Source: Chalara sp. BL73
Lineage: Eukaryota; Ascomycota; Leotiomycetes; Helotiales
DNA length: 64,000 nt
Assembly (NCBI GenBank): GCA_918026815.1
Contig: CAKJVC010000150.1
Location: 372,001-436,000, forward strand
Direction of reading: 5' to 3'
Of the stretch, positions 1-12,611 are shown in pieces. Each line of letters opens with the position of its first letter. Position 1 is the first letter of the stretch. The position numbers and the translations under genes are program-made. Under the pieces are notes generated by a model, which was given only the letters and a program-made list of their open reading frames with translations, had not been told where the DNA came from and made no database searches.

Positions 1-1
1 T

Positions 2-1136
2 GATGAGCATTTCACCAAGTCAACCACATACCACTGGGCAGTGAGGACGTGTGATGAGCTAAGTGAATCCATCGCCTCGAGCATCAGGTTTATGCGGAGG
101 GCTCAAGGTCATATAGACAAACTTTGTGTTGAATCTCATATCCTCGAGAGGCTTGGCATAGATTATTGGGCGCAGCAATTGAAAGAGGAAACCTTTGCAC
201 TAGAGGATCTGCAGGCTCAAATACTTGCAATGAGTTCTCAGGTTCAAGAGCGTGTAAGAATCCCCTATCTCAATATGGAATAGCTCCGGGTTATACACAT
301 TGCTAATATCGGCTTTAGCGTAACGCAGTATGCCCTTCCTTTTGAACCCTGAAACAGTAATAAGCTAAATACTGGATAGCTACACGGAGTTACGGCAGTT
401 TTAGAGGCCCGGACAGCTCTGCAGCAAGGTAATCGTCTGAAGATATTGGCGTACCTCGCAACGGTATATCTACCACTAACAGCTAGTTCGGTATTTCCCC
501 CCACCCCCAGTGGCGCTTCATTAGCGTTCTCAGACTATATCAAACTGATAGAAAAACTGCAACCAGTCACTGTACAGCATGAGCGTCCTCCCTAACTCTG
601 CAACATTCCCATCATTCTTTGTCGTCTTCGCGGTCTTCTTCCTCTCTACCATCCTCCTTGGAACCAACCTCTGGCCACTATTGGCGGGCATACCGTCTAG
701 ATTTCAGAACCGCCCCCTGGGCCTCTTAGCTCAGCTTTTCGCGTCGTGGATACTACACTACATTGAGGAGTACACCAACATGCTCAACCCTTACTGCGAT
801 TACACACCCAACATCTCGTACGCCTTGCGCTACCTTTGCATACCCATCATCTTCCGCGGGATTCCTATCTTCATACTTCGCGGGTTCCTCCTCCACGAAA
901 TCTGCATGCCGAGGGAACAGTACATTCTGTACCTCTACCGCCATAATCGCTTCATGAACGTCAAGTACCACCCCGTCTGGTTTGTCAAGGATGTCATACG
1001 CGCTATTTTCATCCCCGCCTGGCTCGCCCTTGCTACCTCCATTATCTGCTACTTGGTTCTGCTGGATATCTTGTGGGGGTTGGCACTCGGTTTTTACCTG
1101 TTTGTTACGATACTGTTACGGCCTAGTAAACCCTAA
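2..1136 (+). CDS. CorA-like fungal membrane protein, 3' part (truncated by window edge)
   Basis: The reading frame is open from base 2 and runs through helical sequence to about 255. A short exon at about 399-490 encodes a stretch with TALQQGNRLK and LAYLATVYLP. A clear 76-base phase-0 intron at 491-566 joins it to a last exon (567-1136) starting SLYSMSVLPN. This order (coiled helix, ALQQGxRLK, then two or more hydrophobic segments) is the C-terminal layout of fungal CorA-like proteins, which are often fused to ankyrin repeats. The family is known or presumed to carry divalent cations across membranes; transport here is inference. The last exon has about four hydrophobic stretches and ends LLRPSKP. 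The splice linking the first exon to 399 is not settled, and the N terminus lies outside the window. It could be intact or decayed. Confidence 0.5.
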
Positions 1137-1754
1137 GGTCTAATAAATAGAAGATCTAGTCCGAGATAGGATGGCCTGAGAGAAGTAGGTATCACAAGTT
1201 TATAAAGAAATAATCTCTCCAGTATACGTCCTCGATCTCAGCTCTCAAGCTTTTCTTCCTATTCGTGAACTGCTTGCGAAGGTCTCCCAGAAGCCTTCTC
1301 GGCTTATCTGCAGCCTTGTCACCTAAGGCATAAAGAGAGTGATCGGCGTTAGTCAATAAAACGAGCATCGCTTGTTAGGATTTGCGGAATCCTATCCGTT
1401 CACGCCATGGCGTGGATTGATAATTATGACTAAGCAACTTCACCACACTGCGTGCGCGTCGTCTTACTGTATTAATTCTACTATTTCTGCCATTAGTTAA
1501 TGTTGTAGGACTTGTGCTAGTTAAACTATGTATAAGGGTAATAGGCTTGAAAGTTTTTAACTTTTTTGTTAAATAGTGGCTAGTTGATTAAACTAGAGCT
1601 TAACACTAGTTGTAATTATAAGGCCCTGTAATTATTGTAAACTTTAGCGCTGTTCAGCGAACGCGCTGGTGGCTCTATAAGCTGTACACCTTATGATTAC
1701 AAAAGCTTGCACTGTTGCTTAGCTGTAACAAATAGAGGGCAGCAGGAGGGATTG
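1137..1754. other. gene-free stretch
   Basis: AT-rich 3' flank with no coding-like reading frame on either strand. It ends at the first LTR-like repeat. Confidence 0.5.
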
Positions 1755-2266
1755 TGTTGAAATAGAGAGTCACGGAGCTTTCAGAGAGTATAGGGTAAAT
1801 GAGTGTCAATTGCTGAAATTTATAGAACCTAGACTGTAGGAGGGTGTCACGGCCCTGGCCTTCTGGGGCGGAGCTCACCACCGGATCCCCAGAGCTCGGA
1901 CAGAGCACAGCACCGGATGCCCCAGAGCTCAGGCGGAGCTCAGCACCGGACACCGCAAAGCTCGCCTATCCTGGCCTCCGGCCAGTTCCTGTATATAAAG
2001 CACTGCTTTCCTTCCCTTCTTCTGTCCGTAGCTTGTTCTCTTAGTTATAACAATTGATAGTTGTTTACACCTCTGAGTCCTTCTATCTAGATCCACGGAT
2101 CGAGATCCCTATTCAGCTTGAGTTGTTACAGAGGGAATCCCTCTACTGATAGAGGTGTGATACTCACATGTCATCACGCTGATGCCTAGTGTAGCCTACT
2201 GTAGCCTACTGTTGCCTGGTGCCTACAATAGACTAGGTATGGTCCTTAGACCTAACCTGTTCAACA
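1755..2266 (+). mobile_element. Solo LTR, family B copy 1, interrupted by a younger solo LTR
   Basis: Begins TGTTGAAATAG and ends CTGTTCAACA, so it has TG...CA ends. It is flanked on both sides by the 5-base direct repeat GATTG (1750-1754 and 2267-2271), a target-site duplication. Without the nested insert it is about 220 bases. It matches the copy at 22943-23187 and, reversed, 2833-3022. The 3' half holds short repeats of tagcctactg. No internal retroelement genes remain, so it is a solo LTR left by recombination. Confidence 0.75.
1845..2130 (+). mobile_element. Solo LTR, family C copy 1, nested inside family B
   Basis: A 286-base unit with ends TGTCACGGCC and GAGTTGTTACA, flanked by exact 5-base duplications GAGGG at 1840-1844 and 2131-2135. 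It contains a TATA-like tatataaag near 1993, as expected of the LTR promoter. A related copy lies on the other strand at 29521-29775. Its position inside the 1755-2266 element shows it is the younger insertion. Confidence 0.8.
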
Positions 2267-2379
2267 GATTGCAATATAGTTGGTGAGGACATATATGATA
2301 TACAGACACGTGATTGGCAATGCAAAAGTAATAGTATTGTATTGGTATGAAATGTAGGTCTTCGAATCTATACGAAACG

Positions 2380-2563
2380 TGTCACGAACACGGTCCTATA
2401 TGCCTGGAAGGGCGGGTTGTAGGTGCTTCAATACAAAAATACTAAAACTAAGGAGAGAAAAAGTACAATCTCGGAAGCTGTCGGCTAAGTCAAGTTCTCG
2501 GGCCATGTGCTACTAGTCCCAGTTAGGGAACACAGGCGAGCCGACCACGTGATAGCCGTGACA
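2380..2563 (+). mobile_element. Short solo LTR or TRIM/MITE-like element, family A copy 1
   Basis: A 184-base unit bounded by the inverted ends TGTCACG and CGTGACA, with a matching 5-base duplication AAACG on each side (2375-2379, 2564-2568). A related copy with shared internal text, such as cctatatgcctggaagggcg, lies at 21487-21672. It has no coding capacity. The small size and perfect 7-base terminal inverted repeat fit a short LTR or a non-autonomous element; the 5-base duplication favours LTR-type integrase. Confidence 0.7.
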
Positions 2564-2832
2564 AAACGCAAACTTGCCCCCTTCAAGAAGTTCTGGCTTC
2601 CTTTTATGTCCTTCGCTCCTCAGCTGTGTTGTATTCTTCTTTTACAGCCACTAAGCTTGTGATTTGCTTGTGATTTGGGTATCTCCGACAGTACTTCAAC
2701 AGCTGAAGCCCGAGACATTCCGGGTTATACGCCCTCGTTGTAGCTGCAAGCCTATGGCTAGCCATGTGGTTACGCCGTTTGCAGCCCTGAATGCAGCACC
2801 TAAAAACCTTAATCTTCCTCGTAAGGACTTTT

Positions 2833-3022
2833 ATGCTTGCGCAAGATGCATACGTATTTTTGCTTTTGATGATGAATCTACTTACGTATGTGGTACTCAC
2901 GTCTGAGTATCACAGCTCTATAAGTAGATAGATCCGTTCTGTAGATTAGATTCTATAACCTTCAGCAATTGACTCATTTACCCTATACTCTCTGAAGGCT
3001 CCGCGACTTTCTTATTTCAACA
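2833..3022 (-). mobile_element. Partial LTR, family B copy 3 (reverse orientation)
   Basis: The reverse complement matches the 5' part of the family B repeat: it starts TGTTGAAATAAG at 3022 and runs through the ctctatctacttatag and atgcatcttgcgcaag segments shared with 22943-23187. Beyond about 2833 the match stops and different sequence follows (about 2600-2832), which may be element interior or flank. No duplication is visible. Confidence 0.6.
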
Positions 3023-3326
3023 CATCCTCGCACCTCGTACAGGCAGATCTTGGGATGAAGCGCGGGGGAAGATTAGTCAGTACAATAATATCTATTTCAT
3101 TCATAAAGGCGAAAGGTGGAAGGAGCCGCAATTCATATACACCGCCTTCGGTAACCGCAGTTTCGTTGGCGTTGAACGGAATGTGGCTGATTTGGTGCTC
3201 AGAGCCGATCCGGAGCTACTGCACGGTGATCCCACAATTCGCACGGCGTTGGACCGTCCGAAACCCGTATACCAATTGATCGGAAGCGTGTTGCCGCACC
3301 GCAGAAACCAAAACTACGGCGCGTGA
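3023..3326 (+). pseudogene. Uncharacterised coding-like fragment abutting an LTR
   Basis: An open frame of about 100 codons runs from the LTR edge to a TGA at 3324-3326. It lacks a start codon and has a protein-like composition: YFIHKGERWKEPQFIYTAFG, then RTALDRPKPVYQLIGS. I do not recognise the family. Because the frame begins exactly where the LTR ends, it may be the tail of a gene cut by the insertion. It could also be chance. Confidence 0.3.
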
Positions 3327-3616
3327 GACATGATATGCAAATTTCATCCGAATTCTTGCGACGTTGGCGTGGAAGGTAACCGCACCTTTGGCTCGAGCAG
3401 CTCGAGTTTCCCAAGCACATTTAGGTCGGGTGAAACATCAAAGTGACATACGAAGAGACATCGTGGTATCTTCACTAGGGGATAGAACATCCCATTGAGA
3501 GTCGTATAACGCAGGCAATGTCTTGTAGGGTTTCGTATTCTTCAATCTTATGATGGCTACGTAAAACATTCAGAAATAATATCGCTCCAACCACCTCGAC
3601 GGCGGCATCGTGATAC

Positions 3617-6600
3617 TCACAGCGCTGGAAGCGCATTCTTCTTCTCCATTCTAATCGCCACATCTCTAGCTGTAAGTCCCTGATCACTCTTAATCCACTT
3701 ACTCGCACCAGCATTGATCAAGATTCTAGCAAACTGTGGGTTATCCTGATACGCACACCAATGTAGAGCAGTCCACCCCAACTGCCCCTTCAATGCCAAA
3801 TCCGATTTCCACACCAGAAGTTCCACCATTTCAAGTTTGCCTGAAACTATCGCCCGCATAAGCGGTGTGAACTGGAATTTATCACGCGCGTTGAAGTCCG
3901 GTCGAGCATCGCACAAAGCGACCGCGACATCAAGTGCCCCATATTCAGCACAGAGGTGAAGCGGCGTCCCGCCGAAGTTCGCCTCGGACTTCGCGTTTAG
4001 ATCAGCTCGTTGCATTATCAGAATTTGGGCGACGTTGGATTGCTTGAATTGTGCAGCGACGTGAAGAGGGGTCCGTTTATCGAGTGTCCTTGAATTCAGA
4101 GATGCACCGTTGGAGATGAGGAGCCGAGCCATCAGGTCGCTCCCCGTCTCGGCTGTAATATGGAGAGGTGTATATCCTATAGAGGTTGTATGAGACTCCA
4201 CCTCGGCGCCGTTGAGTATCAACTCCCGGCCGACATCTAAATCATTATGTTCCGCTGCTAGGTGGAGTGGGGTGTGGCCCTTCTCAGTCTTGGCGTTGAT
4301 GTTGATACTTGGAACCTCGCGGATGAGGTAAAGGCTGACCTCTTTTTGCTGATACCAGACGGCGTCGAGTAGAGGTGTGTACCCCATTTCCCGAGTTGGG
4401 TTGACCTCTGCTCCTATCTTAATGAGCCTCCGAACCACATCTTTCTTTCCTTTCTGACAAGCAATATGTAACGCAGTGGATTTGTTTTCTGTTGCTCTGA
4501 GATTATCGTCTGCTCCTCTTTGCACCAGAAAAGTAATACACTCGGGGCGGTCATATTCAGCAGCGAGATGCAGCGGCGAGTAACCTCTTTCCGTCTTGGT
4601 GTCTATGTTCACTTTATGCTCCAATAAAAGGGATAACACTTCCAGATGCCCCTCCTGCGCCCCAATGTGGAGAGGCGTATGGCCGGTATTCATAGGAAGA
4701 TGAGGATCGCAACCGAGGCTGATTAGTTTCTTCATGGCTTCCAATCGATTTTCAGAGGCCGCATAATGAATTGGTGTCCAGCCAAAATTGCAGACACTGG
4801 TCATTGAAGCTCCAGCTTGGACCATAATCTCCACGCCTTCAACATAATCGATTCTCGCAGCTACCGAAAGAGGTGTCCGGCCATCTGTTGCCTTCGCGTC
4901 AACAACCGCGCCCCTGGCAATAAGTTTCTTAATCGATACCGGCTGTTTCTCACAAACGGCTCGATGAAGTGGTGTCCATCCCAGGGTATCTCCTTCTTCA
5001 AGCAAAGAAGGCTCGAGGTCCACGATCAGGTCAATCATATCTTCTTTCGCAGGAATAGTCGCATAGTGTAAGGCCGTCCACCCAATTGTATTCTTAACTT
5101 TGAGATCGGCACCCAATGATGCAAAAAGTTTCATGATTGCCGGCGTTCCCGTTCGTGCAGATTGTATGAACGGCGTACCACCATTTAATGCTGGGCTAGT
5201 TGCAGAAAGATTCGCTCCTCGGTCGAGCAACATCCTTATTCCGGGCTCATTGCCGCAGGCAGTTGCAGTGAGTAGCGGGGTAGAGCCGTCTCCGGCTGGC
5301 TCTTCCAAATTCAATCCTTCGTCGATGAAAAATTTAAGTGTGTCAAGTTGTCCGACACTGGAAGCAATGTGTAAGACCCCAAACTCTCCCCCTCCTCCTT
5401 TGATCTTCTTGTCGGCGCCTTTTCGGACCAGAAGCTCGACGAGTTTAAAAGGTCCATATTGGGTTGCTATTAGTAAAGGCGCAGAACTCGTTCCGTTGAC
5501 GGCATTTACATCTGCTCCTTGGTCCAGAAGAAACTCTGTTAAATCCACGTGTTTGGCGGTTACGGCAAGCTGAAGAGGCGTAGCCTTGGCGTTGGTAAGA
5601 CTTTCAATACCTAGACCCTTTTGTACCAGGAGTCGCGCAACAGCAAGCCGATTGTTGGAGGCAGCTAAATGTAGAGCATTTGCCCCTTCTTGGTTTACTG
5701 CGTTGAGATCTGCGCCTTCGTCTAGCAAGAATCGTACGAAGTCCTCATGTCCTTCAATTGTCGCAATGTGAAGCGGTGTAAGATTCCCAGCTGAGTGGGT
5801 TCGGTTGCCTCGCGCTTCCATGCTCTGCTTCTGGCTTAGGAGATATTTACCGATCTTAACATAGCCCGCGGATGCAGCGAAATGAAAACAGGTATAATCA
5901 TTCTGATCAATAGGAGACATACTTCCGCCCTTTTCGACCAGAATTCTCAGAACGGTTTCTTGCCCGTTATATGCCGCGAGATGGAGAGGGGTTTGTTTTG
6001 AAGAATTTTCGATGTTGATAGCAGCGCCATTCTTCAGGAGATAGTCTACCATCTGGCTGCTGTCATTTCTGGCTGCCTCGAATAATGGTGTTTCTTGCGA
6101 TTTTGACAAGGAGTGGATGTTTGCACCTCGACTAACGAGCAATTTCGCGCTTGAAACCTGTCCTGAACGGGTTGCTGTATGAATTGGTCCCCCTCCAACC
6201 CTCGTCTGAATGTTGATGTCCACACCCGCGTCCAAGAGAAGCGTGATAATTTCGTCGTGGCCTCTCGCCCCTGCGTAATGTATTGCTGTCCAGAAACTAG
6301 AGGTCAGCTTAGCAGTTAGATCTGCTCCTGCCTCAATCAAACACCTCACCACTTCGGTGTCACCCTGGTCGGCAGCATGAATGAGTGCATTTCTATTATC
6401 ATCCCTTCCTATGTTCACATCAGCTCCATGGGCAATGAGTAATTTCATGATTGAAATATTCTTGAGCCACGCGGCCGCCTCAATTGGAGTGTAACCTGTG
6501 TGAGACTTCTTATTGACGTCTGCACCGGCTTCCAGGAGAATTTTTGCAACGGCCGCGAATCCTTTGTTGACTGCAATCGATAGTGGGGCATCTCTAGGAT

Positions 6601-9600
6601 CTCCTAGACTGTTCACAGCAGCTCCATGCTCGATCAGGAGTTTAACTAGATCTGCATTGTCGGCTCTAACGGCAGTGTGGAGCTCGGTTTCATGACCATC
6701 GCCTTGTGCAGCCTCCTTCTTCAGGAGCAGCCGGAGTATATCCATATTGTCTTCTGCAATTGCTATCTGTATCGGTGACTTCCCATCGGTAGTCGAGACT
6801 TTGAGGTCGGATGCTGTGACACGTAAAGCTTCAAGGATTGCAGTGTGTCCACATCCAATGGCAAGATGGAATGGTGAAGATCCGTTTTCATCTACGACTG
6901 TGGCATCGGCGCCTTTGGCAACAAGAAGCTTAACGGTATTTGTGGAGTTATTGGAAACGGCTTGATGAAGCGCGGTCTGACCCTTGGGCCCATGATGCTC
7001 AATATCCACTCCTTTCTCCAACAAGAAAGAGACGATTGCTTCTTGGTCCGACATTGCCGCCTTCTGTAAAGGCGACCAACCCTCGTCATCGGTGACATTC
7101 ACATCAGCCCCAAATTCAACCAGTAGCTCCACTAAACGAAGCAGACCCTCTTGAACAGCCCAGTGTAATACAGTAGATCCTCGATTCTTCATTCCGCCTA
7201 CTCGCTCGTACAGCAGTTTCGCTGCAGCAATATTTCCTTTGATGGCTGCGTGATTCAAACTTTGCCACTGAACGGAGCCCTCAGTTTTAGATTGGTCCTC
7301 CGCGTCAAGCAATGTTGATATCGCGATGTTATGGCCATGTATTGCAGCCAAATCGAGAGCATTCAGTCTTTCAACCGTTCGTAGAGTACTATCCGCACCG
7401 TTCTTTAGCAACTCTGTGATGATTGTTCCATACCCACCAACTGAAGCCAGATGTAATGGTGTAGAGCCATTAGACATCATCTGATTAACGCCCAAGCCTC
7501 TAGAAACCAATAATTTTACAATCTCAACTCTATTTGCGGACGCAGCAATATGCAAGTAAGTCCCTTTCTCTTCATTTACCGCCTTAAGATCCAGCCCGGA
7601 ATCCAAAAGTAGAACACATGTGTCGTAATGACCTTCTCGGGCGGCATGATGCAACGCCGTGCGCCCGTTGGTGTCCTTTTGAGAAAGCGAGATTCCTCTC
7701 TCGATCAGCACAGGAATTAAAAACTGGTTCCCGGTTAAAGCGGACATTTGTAGGATGGTCTTTCCGTCTGAAGTAGCCTGAAGGTCTGCTCCATAGTCCA
7801 GAAGTGTCCTAGCAATGAGTAAATGGCTCTCTTTCCTTTGAAAAGCGTAAGTTGTCAGGTGAAGGGGAGTCATGCCTGACCCCTTGGCTTTTGCATTGAC
7901 GTTCGCTCCGTGCTGAATTAGTACAGAGGTTACACCAGCATGTCCATACCACGCAGCAACATGAAGCGGTGTCCATCCCTCTTGACCTATGGTATATTTA
8001 GTATGGCCATGGAACCCTTCGAGGGTACCGGTGGTTTGTTGTACGTCGATGCCACAATTAACCCTGGAGAGCAGCATTCCAAGAATAAGCTGATCGTTTC
8101 TTTCAACAGCACTGAAAATGGGAGGGAGTCTCGGCGGATTGAAAGCGTCTGCACGTGCGCCGAAATCTAAGAGCAATTGACACGCCGCTTGGTCATTATT
8201 CTCAATTGCATAATGCAGCGGCGTTCGACCTGAACTATCAAATGGATCCATTCCAACCTTTCTCGAGCAAAGGAACTGAATGTACTGCGTATTCGACCGA
8301 GAAGCTGCCGTGTGTAACGGAGTGGAGCGCTTGTTATCCCTGGTCTCTAAGCTTGCCCCACTATCTGCCAACAGCGTGCTTATTACAATATTGCCTTTCT
8401 CGACAGATACGAAGAAAGGGGTCCGGCCCTGTTTGTCGGCTGCATTCAGATCGAATCCGTGTCTGATGAGAATGTTTGCTGCTACCATATTCCCTGCCGC
8501 AACGGCCGTATGCAAAGGTGTAGCGTTATTCTCATCTCGCGGCATCACGTTGGACTTGGGAAGGAATGCCATCATTACCGCCTGAGGATCTGCACTTCGC
8601 GCAGCGAGATGTAAAAGAGTACCCTTGTCATTGTGAACGATGTTTGGATCTGCTCCACTTTTCAGGAGAAGCTTGACAATTCCGCTTACACCTGAAAGGA
8701 CACCCATTGAAAGGGGTGTGTAGCCATCTCCAATTGTTTTCGGATTGGGTGGGAAGCCTTTCCTGAGAAGCATCTTGACTATCTCTTCCCGTTTCGCTTC
8801 AACCGCTTCATGCAATGCACTCCGCCCAACTTCATCTTGAGTGTAATACGTCTTGGGCGTTTCCTTGAGTAAAGTTTTGAGAATTATTTCGTGGCCAGAC
8901 CTCGCAGCGTCGTGTATGGTGGTTTGCTTAGCCAAAGTAAAAGTTTTAGGGTCGGCTTTGTTTTTCATCAACACCACTAAAATCTTGTCGCGGCCATTTT
9001 GAACTGCACGGTGTAGGGGGGTATAACCAAGCAAATCGCGAGCGTGAACATCGGCTCCGGACTTAATCAGCATTTTAACCAACGGCTCGTTCCCGTTATA
9101 TGCCACAATATGGAGTGGGGTCCATCCACCACTGATGTCTGACTCTCTCGCCCTCTGGATACCGCCATTAGGGGCGTCACCAGGAATTAATGGCTTGATG
9201 CTCTGGCCGTTAACGTTGGCGCCTCGAGCAAGGAAGAGTTTTATTAAAGCCTCTGAGTCTTTTTCAGAGGCAATATGAAGCGGGGTCCATCCACGTGAAT
9301 TCGAATTTCCAGGCTTGGCGCCAAGCTGTAATAAAGTGTTGACCATGGAGACATTCCCTACTTCTGTGGCAATATGAAGAACATCATTGCCAGTAGAGTT
9401 CTGAAGAGCTAAGTTGGCCTTTTTCTGTGCCAGCAGTTTAACAATGGCATCGTGTCCCTTTGTCGCAGCCACATGTAACGGCGTCTCATCTCTGAGGTTT
9501 CGTTGATTGACGTCTACCCCAGTGTTAAGCAGATGAATAACGGCCTGGCTACTACCGGACTCGGCAGCGAAATGTAACAAGCTCTCTTGATTTGGAGTTA

Positions 9601-12320
9601 TATGGCGGTTCAAGGAAGGGGTTTGCCGCAAATTTTTTTGAAGAAGAGCCGCATTGCCTGTCTTCGCAGCATGGACTGCTTCGAGTTTTGACTTCTAGAG
9701 ATGCTGTGAGAATACAGTAACGTTTGAAGAAATAGTTTTGGCTTACTTCAATTCGAGGATTTTCTGTCGCACCATATTGGGTCAAAAGCAGGACGGTGTT
9801 GCCTAGACTTCGTGACTTGGCGAGGTCCAGGGCTGTCATCCCGGAATCATCCTCGAAATTCAGAGCTGGTTTCTGGAGCAGAGAAGGAAGAAGCAGCTCA
9901 ACCAGATCATTAACTTTCGGGGGTTTCGGTTGATATAATTCAGAAATGGCAATGTGTAACGGGGTTTGAAACCGCGCCGTGATTGCAGAGGTGTCAGCAC
10001 CCTTCTCAAGAAGCCACTTAATCGCGGCGATTTCGCCCATGGACACCGCAAAGTGGAGCGCGGTCCAGTTGTCATATTCGGACGCCTCTGGAGAAGCAGC
10101 ATGGTCGATTGGACATCCTGATTTGACGAGGAATTCGAGAACGGACGTGGAACCTGTCAGGGCTGCAAGGTGCACAGCATCCAGGCCCGTTGTGTCCAGT
10201 AACTTCTTTTTAGCATCGGATATGAAGAGCTTTTCGAATTCCCTTCGCAGGGCGTCCCGCTCCGTGAGTTTTCGTGCTTGACCATAAAGTTTCCCGAGAA
10301 ATGAGAAGGCCCAGAGGGTATCGGCTTCATAGCCAGAGCAAGATATCCGTTCCGTCAAGATGCGCCGACAGTGCGTGATTCTAGACTCAATGCTTGCAGA
10401 CATATTGTTTTCTAACGCCTCTTCAATTAATTTCAGGTAAACAAGCCTCGAGTCCGTCACAGAAATTACTTGTGGTTCCTTGGTGAACGGCGGCGGGGCA
10501 ACCAAAGACGATTTATTTTGGGCTGTATCAAGATAAAGAGCAGCTCCACGGGAGTGGGAGGTACCGCTAGTTACTTGTAAGTTAGAAGGTCTGGATTAGA
10601 CTGATGGAAAGCAATATCCTTACCCGTTTACTGTTTTTAAAAACTTCAAATTTCCATTGGGGCTCTGCTCCGTTAGATTTCTTTCGATGCATTTCGAGGC
10701 GTACGGGCATTCGCTCAAGATACCGCTGAGGAGAATATGAGTGTTGCCTTGTTTTCTTTCGGTTTTGAGACGGATAATGTTGTTGGTCAGTTGCGACAGA
10801 ATTGGATCGAAGATGACCGATTTCAACTCCAAACTGGATACGGTCATTTGTGAGTCGACTATGTTGGAACCGACACTATCGGGTACATTCCAAGGTACTA
10901 ATGATGTATTAGATAGCTGATCTCCAGGATTGACTGAGAACTCTGGGGCTAACATCGAAACTTGTAATCCCTGGATCCATCCATTCTCGGGAGAAACTAA
11001 TCGTGTTATTCTAATACTCCACGTGGAGACTACTCGGGTGCAGGGCCTTTACCTTCACGAAATTGGATTTCAACTAATATGCTATTAAAAAAGGGCTGTA
11101 GCTATATCTCCAAGGAAATCTCACCTTATCAAACTCTCGCAGAACAGTCTCAGGATTAATATCGGCACTATTGAGGTAGGTCGAAAGCCGGCTTTCGATA
11201 AAATACTGAAAGTTGTTGCTGAAATTTATGGACCCGATAGTTAGAACCGCGCACTCTTGGGGGTCCAGTTGGAGTTTTGGATCCCTCTCGACAATCGCAT
11301 ATACCGTCGCCGTCTAATTCGCCGTCGCGGCGGTCAGCACGAATCCTAGCTGGGCTAATCCCGACTCTTACCGTAATCTCGTCCTCGACATTACAAGAGA
11401 TATAAGTATCTTTGGCCTGCAGTTGGTGTCTCTTGTTCTTGCTCAGATAATAGACCAAAGAGGCGGTTGCTTCACATAGTAACCGCGGCTTGCCATAGGC
11501 TTGCCTAAGATATTGTGCATACGTATCGCGCTGGCTAAATCCCCACCACGGCGGAACAGTGACGCAGACATCGTACTCGACATTTTGAAGAATCTCTGTA
11601 ATGGCTTAGTAAAGTCCTTTCGGTAAGTCATGAGGACTCACCGTTGCCAAATGCCAGTCCAACTCTCTTTTCGATGTGGAATTTGATAGCTTCGACGAAG
11701 CTTGACATCATCTCCAGCGCACGGAACGGGTGTTCAACCGCCCCCTCACCGGCCCCATATTTCCTGGCGCCTTCTCGTTTCCGTAATTCCTTCACTATCT
11801 TGATATCTGATGCTGAACCCAACACGTCACCAGCTCGTCTATCATATCTCATCAGTCTCTGCAGACTCCAGTATGTGCCATTGCGATGTCGAACCGTAAA
11901 ATGGTTTCCTGCAAAGTTTCGTCTTCCTCCTTAACGGAATATCCCCAATCGATGTTCGCGGCTGTAGGTTCGTCTGATAATGGCAGATACGACTTGATAC
12001 GGCTGCGGGTTACAAGAAAAGGATTAACATCATGGCAGAAGAGAAGTGGATGAGGATACATACATAGGTACCAGGAGGCTCTTTACATCTTCTGCGTCCG
12101 GCCATCCTGACACTGGCGTGGGTTGACCGTTCTGTGACTAGAGTCAGCGTTGGAAGTACTACGAATATCGGAGTTGCACACTTTTCCTGGCAGAAGGAAT
12201 GATACTGAAGCTGTATTGGATCCAAGAGCTATGCCAACCTGCAGCCTTTGTGAGCTCGCGTTCTTCTGGGATTGGCGGGTGGGAGGGAATTACCAGCACG
12301 GTCTGTTTCGGCGCACTCAT
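3617..12320 (-). CDS. Giant degenerate-Hsp70 / ankyrin-repeat fusion protein
   Basis: Multi-exon gene of roughly 2700 aa. Exon 1 (12320-12294) encodes MSAPKQTVL and joins after a 55-base intron to VGIALGSNTASVSF, the position of the Hsp70 phosphate-1 loop. Further exons read YDVCVTVPPWWGFSQRDTY, LLCEATASLVYYL and HILLSGILSECPYASKCIE, which align in order with Hsp70 lobes. The catalytic Asp of DxGTT is Ala here, the DxGGGT loop reads CNVEDEIT, and the GGFG adenosine loop is lost, so ATP hydrolysis is unlikely. An exon at 10590-9747 begins the ankyrin region; a 52-base intron (9695-9746) leads to one 6-kb exon with about 55-60 repeats (GxTPLHxAA). It shares a 291-base divergent promoter with the intact Hsp70-like gene. 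Exon limits between 10590 and 12238 are approximate; one apparent intron near 10591-10623 is only 33 bases. Function unknown; scaffold or recognition role inferred. Confidence 0.8.
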
Positions 12321-12611
12321 TCTGGCGACTAAGCAACGGATATTGCGCCAATTATCACTGACATCGCCATACCACTTCACCCTTACTGTCGTTTTCGCAG
12401 AATATGAAGTTGGACGTGGTCGTCGTGTGGCAGTTATCTTGGCAAGGCACACACGGGACATAGTTTAGCGCCACAATGCACAAATAGGCTTCACTACCCC
12501 TGTCTTCAGTGACACGCACTTCAAAAAGTAAACTCCACCCACGTTTACTGCCAGCTGTGATTGAAACTATTCCTGTCTTTAACATAGCTGTCTGTAGGGA
12601 ATCACCGTATC
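12321..12611. promoter_or_regulatory. Divergent promoter region between two Hsp70-like genes
   Basis: The 291 bases between the two inferred start codons (minus-strand ATG at 12320, plus-strand ATG at 12612) are the only shared upstream DNA of the pair. I see no clear TATA box or heat-shock element array. Co-regulation is inferred from the head-to-head layout alone. Confidence 0.4.

Noticed and set aside
2604..2906. Minus frame of 98 codons with several Cys (CCIQGCKRR), considered as a retroelement zinc knuckle
   Set aside because: The Cys/His spacing does not fit a knuckle, and part of the frame lies in LTR sequence.
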